A stretch of 64,000 bases of DNA, taken from the NCBI RefSeq assembly GCF_000769405.2, contig NZ_CP053439.1, positions 2,108,001-2,172,000 on the forward strand, written 5' to 3'. Below are positions 57,624-64,000 of this stretch, one piece after another (the first letter of the stretch is position 1; every line of letters starts with the position of its first letter). The notes below the pieces were generated by a model. It ran no database searches. It was given only the letters and a program-made list of their open reading frames with translations, and was not told the DNA's origin. Position numbers and translations under genes: made by a program. The stretch comes from Rhizobium brockwellii. Lineage in GTDB: Bacteria; Pseudomonadota; Alphaproteobacteria; Rhizobiales; Rhizobiaceae.

Positions 57624-57854
57624 GTGGCCGACCTAGTCAAAGAATTGATATCAGGCGTCGTCGACAGCGTGCTGAAGGAAATCCTGAAGAAAACCACCGG
57701 CCGCGTCACGACGAAACGCAAAAGGCGTAAGACACGCCCCGCCGCGACAACGAAGGTTGCGCGCAAGACGACCTCGGCCAAGCCTAAGCCAGCCCGCAAA
57801 CAGGTCAGCAAGCGCCGCACCGCCGCTGGCCGCAGCCGCCAGCGACGCAGCTAA
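57624..57854 (+). CDS. Small H1-like basic protein
   Basis: 76 residues, GTG start 57624 with GGAGG six bases upstream. Residues 3-24 form an amphipathic helix (DLVKELISGVVDSVLKEILK); residues 25-76 are Lys/Arg/Ala/Thr/Pro-rich with K-P-K-P-A-R type repeats, like the tails of histone H1-like bacterial proteins (HU/AlgP/Hc1). DNA or RNA binding is likely. A dimer or oligomer through the helix is plausible. Confidence 0.75.
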   Translation: MADLVKELISGVVDSVLKEILKKTTGRVTTKRKRRKTRPAATTKVARKTTSAKPKPARKQVSKRRTAAGRSRQRRS

Positions 57855-57911
57855 CGATCAAAAGTGAGCGGTTTCGGACGAATTCTGCGGCGCTATTGAG
57901 GGCCTGAACCG

Positions 57912-58733
57912 ATGATGCGCATTGTGAAAATCATTCTCGCGGCGGTCGTCGCGATCTGTCTCATCGCCGTTGCCGGCGTCTATGTCCTGTCGGAGATGCG
58001 TCTCTCCAGGACCTATGACGTCGCAGCGGCCGATTTCACTGTCAAGACGACGCTGTCTGCCGAAGAAGCCGAACGCCGCGCCCGCACGCTGATGTGCGGC
58101 GGCTGTCATCACGACGCCGGCTATGTGCTACTCGATGAGCCGGGCGTCGGCCGGATCGTCGCGCCGAACCTGACCCGCTTCGTGCCGATGTACAGCGACG
58201 CCGAACTCGTTCGCCTCATCCGCCATGGCGTCAAGAAGGACGGCACCGGTGCCGTCATCATGCCGGCGAGCAACTTCGCCAATATCAGCGACGACGACAT
58301 GGCGGCAATCATCACCTGGCTGCGCAGTCTGAAGCCGCTGCCCGACGCCGTCGAGGGAACGACACAGTGGGGGCCGCTCGGACGCATCGGCCTGGCGCTC
58401 GACAAGATCCCTTTCGAAGCCGATCTGGTGCCGGCTGTCATCACCCCTGCCGCCACTCGCCCGGCCGATATCGGCGAATATGCCTTCAAGACGGGTTGCG
58501 GCCATTGCCACAATCTCGATACGGCAAAACAGTCGGAAGCCTTCCTGGCGCCGGCGCTTAAGCCGCTGGCGCAATCCTATTCGGCTGTCGATTTCAAGAC
58601 GCTGCTGCGCACCGGCAAGGGTGTCGGCGGCCGCGATCTCGGCGTGATGACGGAGGTTTCCCAATGGGACTTCAGCCATTTCACCGATGTTGAAATCGAA
58701 CAGATTCAGACCTATCTCGCCCGTCGACCGTAA
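57912..58733 (+). CDS. Diheme c-type cytochrome, membrane-anchored
   Basis: 273 residues. One N-terminal membrane segment (IILAAVVAICLIAVAGVYVL), then two cytochrome c domains with CGGCH (about 62) and CGHCH (about 198). Sixth-ligand Met candidates are in VIMPASNF and DLGVMTEV. It faces the periplasm; the electron partner is unknown and no dehydrogenase subunits are adjacent. Confidence 0.92.
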   Translation: MMRIVKIILAAVVAICLIAVAGVYVLSEMRLSRTYDVAAADFTVKTTLSAEEAERRARTLMCGGCHHDAGYVLLDEPGVGRIVAPNLTRFVPMYSDAELVRLIRHGVKKDGTGAVIMPASNFANISDDDMAAIITWLRSLKPLPDAVEGTTQWGPLGRIGLALDKIPFEADLVPAVITPAATRPADIGEYAFKTGCGHCHNLDTAKQSEAFLAPALKPLAQSYSAVDFKTLLRTGKGVGGRDLGVMTEVSQWDFSHFTDVEIEQIQTYLARRP

Positions 58734-58877
58734 CGCGACGGCAACAACCCGGCAGCGGCCTGCCCGAACTGGTCTTTTTTTGGTTGGGGCGGCTGGAATT
58801 CCTGCTGTCGCATGCTATCTAAAGGCAACGATTGAAACGGTGGGCCTTTAACCCGCCTGTTGAAAGGATTAGGTCCC

Positions 58878-59213
58878 ATGAGCGGCATTCACGAATTCAT
58901 CGACAACGAAATCAAGAGCAACGACGTCGTCCTCTTCATGAAGGGCACGCCGCAGTTTCCGCAGTGCGGTTTCTCCGGGCAGGTCGTGCAGATTCTCGAT
59001 TACATCGGCGTCGACTACAAGGGCGTCAACGTGCTCGCCGATTCGGAAATCCGCCAGGGCATCAAGGAATACTCCAGCTGGCCGACAATCCCTCAGCTTT
59101 ACATAAAGGGTGAATTCGTCGGCGGTTGCGACATCGTCCGGGAAATGTTCCAGGCTGGTGAACTGCAGCAGCATCTCCAGGAAAATGGCATCGCGGTACG
59201 CGCCGCCTCCTGA
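58878..59213 (+). CDS. grxD: Monothiol CGFS glutaredoxin GrxD
   Basis: 111 residues. The CGFS motif is in [10 protein letters not shown] (about 30), with [17 protein letters not shown] and the glutathione-site residues. Binds a [2Fe-2S] cluster, often as a heterodimer with BolA. AAAGGA lies nine bases before ATG 58878. Confidence 0.97.
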   Translation: MSGIHEFIDNEIKSNDVVLFMKGTPQFPQCGFSGQVVQILDYIGVDYKGVNVLADSEIRQGIKEYSSWPTIPQLYIKGEFVGGCDIVREMFQAGELQQHLQENGIAVRAAS

Positions 59214-59308
59214 CCGGTCACCGGACGTCCGCCCGGTTTCCAAATCTGTTTCTTGAGTTCGAGGCGCTGCGGCCAGCAGCGCCTTGACCTGTTTCTGGGA
59301 ATTTCATT

Positions 59309-60556
59309 GTGACAGATTCTTCACAAGCCGTGTCCGCGGGCCGCCTGCCCATGGGCAAGCGAGAATTCATCGCGCTCGCCGCCTTCCTGATGGCCATCAA
59401 TTCGCTGGCGATCGACATCATGCTCCCGGCCTTGCAGCAGATCGGCGCGAGCCTCGGCGTCGAGAGCGAGAACCACCGACAATTCGTCGTCTCCTCCTAT
59501 CTGCTCGGCTTCGGCTGCGCCCAGCTTTTCTACGGACCGCTTTCCGACCGCTTCGGCCGCCGCACGCCGCTGTTGTTCGGCCTCGTCGTCTATATCGTTT
59601 CGGCGATCGGCATCGTCTTCGTGCCCTCCTTCGCCGGCCTGCTGGTGCTGCGTTTCGTCCAGGGCATCGGCTCGGCCGCCACCCGCGTCATCACCATCTC
59701 CATCGTCCGCGATATCTATGGTGGACGGCAGATGGCCGAGGTCATGTCGCTGATCATGATGGTCTTCATGATCGTGCCGGTGATTGCGCCCGGCACCGGC
59801 CAGATCGTCATGTTCTTCGGCAACTGGCACCTGATCTTCCTGTTCATCGCCACCATGGCGACTGCTATCGCCGTCTGGGCCTATTTACGCCTGCCGGAAA
59901 CCCTGCATCCCGCCAATGTCAGGCCCTTCACCGCCCGCTCGATCTTCGGCGCCTTCAAGCTGGTGCTGACCAATCGCGTCGCGCTTTGCTACACCATTGC
60001 CAGCACCTTCATCTTCGGCGCGCTGTTCGGCTTCATCAATTCGGCCCAGCAGGTCTATGTCGGCATCTACGATCTCGGCGTCTATTTCCCCTTCGCCTTC
60101 GCCGGCGTGGCGATCTTCATGTCGCTGTCGTCCTTTTTCAATTCGCGCTTCGTCGGCAAGCTCGGCATGCGCCGGCTGTCGCACGGCTCGCTCATCGGCT
60201 TCATCGCCATCAACACCATCTGGCTGATCGTCCAGATGGCCAGTACCGAACCGATGCCCTTCGCTCTGTTCATCTCCTTCTTCGGCCTTTCCATGTTCCA
60301 GTTCGGTTGGATCGGCTCAAACTTTAATTCGCTCGCCATGGAGCCGCTCGGCCACGTCGCCGGCACCGCCTCCTCCGTCCTCGGCTTCATGAGCACGGTC
60401 GGCGGCGCCATCATCGGTGCCGGCATCGGCCAGGCCTTCGATGGCACCGCGCTGCCGATGGTCGCCGGTTATTTCACCGTGTCGATCATCGGGCTCGTCT
60501 TCGTGCTGATCGCCGAGAAAGGCCGCCTCTTCCAATCGCAGAACCCGGCCGTCTGA
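59309..60556 (+). CDS. Bcr/CflA family MFS drug efflux protein (first of two)
   Basis: 415 residues, GTG start 59309. Twelve hydrophobic segments; MFS motif A appears as GPLSDRFGRR (about 75-85), with RFVQGIGSA in TM4. It resembles the Bcr/CflA group that exports bicyclomycin, chloramphenicol or amino acid derivatives. It is followed after 37 bp by a paralogue. Confidence 0.93.
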   Translation: MTDSSQAVSAGRLPMGKREFIALAAFLMAINSLAIDIMLPALQQIGASLGVESENHRQFVVSSYLLGFGCAQLFYGPLSDRFGRRTPLLFGLVVYIVSAIGIVFVPSFAGLLVLRFVQGIGSAATRVITISIVRDIYGGRQMAEVMSLIMMVFMIVPVIAPGTGQIVMFFGNWHLIFLFIATMATAIAVWAYLRLPETLHPANVRPFTARSIFGAFKLVLTNRVALCYTIASTFIFGALFGFINSAQQVYVGIYDLGVYFPFAFAGVAIFMSLSSFFNSRFVGKLGMRRLSHGSLIGFIAINTIWLIVQMASTEPMPFALFISFFGLSMFQFGWIGSNFNSLAMEPLGHVAGTASSVLGFMSTVGGAIIGAGIGQAFDGTALPMVAGYFTVSIIGLVFVLIAEKGRLFQSQNPAV

Positions 60557-60593
60557 ACGGCTGGCCTCCTTCGCATCCGGGATTTCCAATCAC

Positions 60594-61874
60594 ATGACTC
60601 CGCCGCATAAACCGCACCAGGAAAACCAGGGCTCCCGCCGCATCGGCATGGGCTTTGGCGAATTCATCGTCACCATCGCCATCATGACCGCCAGCATCGC
60701 CATGGCGATCGACAGCATGCTGCCGGCATTGCCCAATATCGGCCATTCCCTCGGCGTTACCAATACCAACGACGCCCAGCTCATCATCGGCGTGTTCTTC
60801 TTGGGCTTCGGTGTCTCGCAGATCTTCTTCGGCAGCCTTTCGGATACGTTCGGCCGCCGCAACATCCTGCTCGGTGGCCTGGCCTGCTATATTGTCGGAA
60901 TGTTTGCCGCTGCAGCGACCGGCAGCTTCGAAATGCTGCTTGTCATGCGTTTCGTTCAGGGTGTGGGCGGTGCAGCCGTGCGCATCACCACCATGGCCAT
61001 CGTCCGCGACTGCTTCGGCGGCCGCGAAATGGCCCGTGTGATGTCCTATGTGATGATCGTCTTCATGATCGTGCCGATCGTTGCCCCCTCCGTCGGCCAG
61101 CTCATCATCCTCTATGCCAACTGGCACTGGATCTTCATCCTGCTCGGGATCATCGCTACCATCCTGTTCGTCTGGGCTTTCCTCCGGCTGAAGGAATCGC
61201 TGCCGCCGGAAGAACGGCTGCCGCTGTCGGTCGGCTCTGTCGTCGATGGTTTCAAGACCGTGCTCACCAACCGCATCACCTGCGGCTACATGATCGGCCT
61301 CACCATGTTCACCGGCGTCATCAGTGCCTATGTGATCTCGGTGCAGCAGGTCTTCGGCGAGGTCTATGGCCTTGGCGACTGGCTGCCGATCGCCTTTGCG
61401 GCCACCGCTGGCGGCATCGCCGTCGCCAATTTCGCCAACGGCTTCTTCGTCCGCAAATTCGGAATGCGCCGCATCTCGCACGCCGCCCTGCTGATCTTCA
61501 CGGCCCTGTCGGCCGCCGGCTTTTTCTATTCGCTGACCGGCAAACCCGATTTCGCCGTCGCCTACGGCATCTTCACTATCGTGCTGATGATGTTTGCCGT
61601 GATCGCCACCAATTTCACCGCCATCAGCCTCGAACCGATGGGCCATCTCGCCGGCACGGCGACCGCCATCACCGGCTTCGTCTCGACGACGGCCGGCGCC
61701 ATCCTTGGCGGCCTAGTCGGCCAGATGTTCAACGGCACGGTGCAGCCGCTCTTCGGCGGCTTCGCGCTCTTCGGCGCGGTGACGATCGCAACCACCCTCT
61801 GGGCGGAAAACGGCAAGCTGTTCACCCATCCCGGCGACAGCCCGCAACTCGATCCGGGTGCAGCCCATTTCTGA
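60594..61874 (+). CDS. Bcr/CflA family MFS drug efflux protein (second of two)
   Basis: 426 residues, ATG 60594. Same architecture as the preceding gene with GSLSDTFGRRN and RFVQGVGGAAVRI, clearly a paralogue. The tandem order suggests an old duplication. The two may form a functional pair or have different substrates. Confidence 0.93.
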   Translation: MTPPHKPHQENQGSRRIGMGFGEFIVTIAIMTASIAMAIDSMLPALPNIGHSLGVTNTNDAQLIIGVFFLGFGVSQIFFGSLSDTFGRRNILLGGLACYIVGMFAAAATGSFEMLLVMRFVQGVGGAAVRITTMAIVRDCFGGREMARVMSYVMIVFMIVPIVAPSVGQLIILYANWHWIFILLGIIATILFVWAFLRLKESLPPEERLPLSVGSVVDGFKTVLTNRITCGYMIGLTMFTGVISAYVISVQQVFGEVYGLGDWLPIAFAATAGGIAVANFANGFFVRKFGMRRISHAALLIFTALSAAGFFYSLTGKPDFAVAYGIFTIVLMMFAVIATNFTAISLEPMGHLAGTATAITGFVSTTAGAILGGLVGQMFNGTVQPLFGGFALFGAVTIATTLWAENGKLFTHPGDSPQLDPGAAHF

Positions 61875-61976
61875 AATGGGAAATCTGCTTGACCGGCTGG
61901 TCTCCGGCGGCATTGCATTAAGTGGTAAACTCTGCCGTTTCTGAATCTGGAAGCCCCTGGACGAAGGAGCCTGATT

Positions 61977-62816
61977 TTGAATGCAGAATATCAACGTCTC
62001 CCTCCGCCATTGCAGGGCGAGATAATTCAAGTCAAACCGGATGCCAGCACCGGCGTAGTGGTGCTCGGCGGCTCCAGTGGCCGGGTCGATGTGGCCCGCG
62101 CCAGGTTGTTTGCGAGCCAGGGGGCAACAGTCATAGCGCTTCGCTGGTTCGGCGGAGAAGGCCAGGTGCCAGGCATTTGCGAGGTGCCGCTGGAAACGTT
62201 TTTCTCTGCCACGGACCACCTGGTGGGACTCGGCTGTAAACGCATCGTCCTGGTGGGAACATCGAAAGGCGCCGAAGCTGCCCTGCTCACGGCGGTATAC
62301 GATCCGCGCATCAGCGCGGTCGTCGCCATGAGCCCTTCGTCCGTCGTCTGGGGAAATATCGGTCCAGGGCTTGATGGCATCAGCTGGCCGGAGCGCTCGT
62401 CGTGGACATTGCGAGGCACGCCGCTTCCCTTTGTTTCGTCGGACCCAGAATGGGTGCGAGAATACCGAGACGAGCTGGTCGCCTATCGGGGCCTGTTCGA
62501 ACGATGCCTTCAGGTGCACGAGTCTGAGATCGACGCGGCGGCTATCCCTTTGGAGAGAACGAATGCCGAAATTCTGCTCGTAGCAGGATGCGATGACGCG
62601 CTCTGGCCATCAGACAAATTTGCCGCATCACTTGTTCGGAGGCGCGCAGGTTTTGGTTTGTACACCCAGATTGTCTTGGGAGAAGATGCGGGCCATCGCA
62701 TTCTGCTGCCGGGCGAAACGACTTCCCGATCATCGCTGCGCGCTCATGGTGGAAGTGACGAGGCCGACGCCAAATTGGGACGACTTGCGTGGGGACATAT
62801 TGTCGACATGCTATAG
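61977..62816 (+). CDS. Acyl-CoA thioester hydrolase/BAAT C-terminal type alpha/beta hydrolase
   Basis: 279 residues starting at TTG 61977, favoured because AAGGAG lies nine bases upstream and no ATG is near in frame. VVVLGGSSGRVD, LVGTSKGAEAAL (nucleophile serine), GCDDALWPS (acid) and DAGHRIL (His) match the BAAT C-terminal family. The N-terminal thioesterase domain is absent. Base composition is less GC-rich than the MFS genes. Function unknown. Confidence 0.85.
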   Translation: MNAEYQRLPPPLQGEIIQVKPDASTGVVVLGGSSGRVDVARARLFASQGATVIALRWFGGEGQVPGICEVPLETFFSATDHLVGLGCKRIVLVGTSKGAEAALLTAVYDPRISAVVAMSPSSVVWGNIGPGLDGISWPERSSWTLRGTPLPFVSSDPEWVREYRDELVAYRGLFERCLQVHESEIDAAAIPLERTNAEILLVAGCDDALWPSDKFAASLVRRRAGFGLYTQIVLGEDAGHRILLPGETTSRSSLRAHGGSDEADAKLGRLAWGHIVDML

Positions 62817-62875
62817 CGTGAACGCTGCAGTGATTTGATCGCTCACGGAAAAGCTCTACGCTTAAAGGCGAGTGT

Positions 62876-63700
62876 TCAAACCGTAAAAACCTCGCGCCGC
62901 AGCAAGTCCCATGAGGCCTTGTCGGGGGTAATCAGCAGCCCGCCATCGAGATGATGCGGCAGGTAGGGCGAGCCGTCGAAGCGCGCTGCATAGGCGCCTG
63001 CCTCCTGCGAGATCAGCGTGCCGGCCAGGTGATCCCAGGGCATCAGCTTGTTGTACATGAGGTAATGCACATGGCCGCCGGCAAAGGTGCGGTATTCGTG
63101 GGCCGCACAGCGGTAATTGGTGAGGAAGCGCACCTTGGCAAGATTGCCGAGCACTTCGGCGCGCTTCTCCTTCGGCAGGTAGCCGGTCGAGGCCATGCCG
63201 ACCATATGCTCCAGGCCCACGGGCGCTGCGACCGAGAGCCGCTCTGCGCCGCCTTCCGGCCGCCGCAGCCAGGCGCCGCCGCCCTTTTCCGCCATCACCC
63301 AGTCGTCGCCCATAGGATCGTAAATGATACCGGCAACCGTCTCGCCGCCGGAGATAACGGACGCCATGACGCCGAAGGCCGGGATGCCGGCGGCAAAATT
63401 GAACGTGCCGTCAACAGGATCGACGACGATCGCAAGATCGGCATGTTCGAGGCTGCCAAGCAAATCAGGATCGGCCGCGACCGATTCTTCGCCAAGGAAC
63501 AGCGCGCCCGGCCAGAGTTGCGCAGCTTCCGCCTTGATCATCCGCTCGGCCTGCTCATCGGCCTCGGTGACGAGATCGGTCGCCTCGCTCTTGGCGCGCA
63601 CGTCGTCCTGACCAAGCCGGCGGAAGCGCGGCAGGATCTCTGCCTTCGCCGCGCGGCGCAGCAGATCGGCAAGAACGGTCACGTCGACAGTCGAAGTCAT
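62876..63700 (-). CDS. Inositol monophosphatase family protein
   Basis: 274 residues. IMPase motifs: GEESV (metal site), DPVDGTFNFAAG, and PWDHLAGTLI near the end. Mg-dependent sugar-phosphate phosphatase; true substrate unclear. A second copy follows (63741-64000), 40 bp away. Confidence 0.93.
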   Translation of the reverse strand: MTSTVDVTVLADLLRRAAKAEILPRFRRLGQDDVRAKSEATDLVTEADEQAERMIKAEAAQLWPGALFLGEESVAADPDLLGSLEHADLAIVVDPVDGTFNFAAGIPAFGVMASVISGGETVAGIIYDPMGDDWVMAEKGGGAWLRRPEGGAERLSVAAPVGLEHMVGMASTGYLPKEKRAEVLGNLAKVRFLTNYRCAAHEYRTFAGGHVHYLMYNKLMPWDHLAGTLISQEAGAYAARFDGSPYLPHHLDGGLLITPDKASWDLLRREVFTV

Positions 63701-63740
63701 GTCAAATCCTCACGCTTAGGTCTCTCAGGAGAACTTTGAA

Positions 63741-64000
63741 TCAGATGCCGACGATCTCGCGTCGGATGAGCTGCCAGCTCTCCCGGTCGGGCGCAGAGAT
63801 GATGCCACCCGTCGTCTCGCCGGGGCGATAGGGCGTGCCGTCGAATTTCGCCGTATGGCCGCCAGCCTCCTGATGCGCGAGCACGCCGGCCAGGTGATCC
63901 CAGGGCATCAGCTTCGCATGGCCGATGAAATGCATCTTGCCGGAGGCGACCATCCAATATTCGTAGGCCGAGCAGTTGAAGGCAAAGGTCATCCGGATCT
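63741..64000 (-). CDS. Inositol monophosphatase family protein, C-terminal part (cut by window end)
   Basis: Only the last 86 codons are in the window; the frame is open to base 64000. The region PWDHLAGVLAHQEAGG and the ends DGTPYRPGET and SWQLIRREI match the neighbouring gene closely, so the pair are tandem paralogues. Confidence 0.9.
   Translation of the reverse strand, partial: IRMTFAFNCSAYEYWMVASGKMHFIGHAKLMPWDHLAGVLAHQEAGGHTAKFDGTPYRPGETTGGIISAPDRESWQLIRREIVGI

Overview
This window looks like chromosomal DNA of a fast-growing Rhizobium (R. leguminosarum / R. etli / R. phaseoli type). The reasons are high GC with strong GC3 bias, rhizobial gene neighbourhoods (gcvP end, a long suf operon, purB / purC-S-Q / purL-bolA), several copies of rhizobial mosaic palindromic repeats (RIME-like), and an Irr-type ICE motif beside a RirA-type IRO box in front of the suf operon. 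The genus is an inference; no rRNA, tRNA or CRISPR array was seen.

Layout. 1-2.0 kb: the 3' part of gcvP and its terminator. 2.1-5.2 kb: a complete IS66-family element with imperfect terminal inverted repeats and an exact 8-bp target duplication. It carries, besides tnpA-tnpB-tnpC, a passenger gene for a SnoaL/YybH-like protein, preceded by a promoter and an intrinsic terminator. 5.3-7.2 kb: a RIME-like repeat, a short-chain dehydrogenase and a divergent TetR regulator with twin palindromic operators; this block ends in a 25-bp near copy of the gcvP 3' end plus a similar terminator. 7.3-11.5 kb: a GH25 lipoprotein, a YdeP-type molybdoenzyme, a strongly structured minus-strand RNA candidate, and a miniature FlgC-like gene. 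11.6-20.4 kb: the Fe-S assembly operon (NifS-like desulfurase, sufB, an 81-aa unknown, sufC, sufD, sufS, sufT, sufA) flanked by two hydrolases.

20.5-38.3 kb is ordinary chromosomal housekeeping: acyltransferase, GNAT, anmK, tyrS, a TreS-like glycosidase, a large AsmA-like protein, bcp with a DUF455 gene, an M23 peptidase, an RhlE-type helicase, Nudix, TfoX, a flavin reductase, a periplasmic binding protein and rpe. 38.3-56.2 kb holds the purine genes in pieces: purB; then purC-purS-kptA-purQ, with an RNA 2'-phosphotransferase wedged into the operon; then purL-bolA. Between these are membrane proteins, a PAS-GGDEF-EAL protein, a MocR regulator predicted to have a leaderless mRNA, a PagL-like deacylase and a fused aconitase X. 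56.3-64 kb: a membrane lipase-like protein, an H1-like basic peptide, a diheme cytochrome c, the CGFS glutaredoxin grxD, two tandem Bcr/CflA pumps, a BAAT-type hydrolase and two tandem inositol-monophosphatase paralogues, the last cut by the window end.

How genes fit together: SufBCD with the desulfurases, SufA and SufT build Fe-S clusters; BolA and GrxD are the usual partners in iron signalling and cluster transfer; the suf promoter region carries iron-response sites. PurC, PurS, PurQ, PurL and PurB cover the middle steps of purine synthesis, with a small PurL needing PurS and PurQ. The most unusual items are the IS66 element with a passenger module, the duplicated gcvP tail, the four-hairpin RNA candidate at about 10.77-10.93 kb, and kptA inside the pur operon. 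I found no defence system or clear multi-gene novel pathway.
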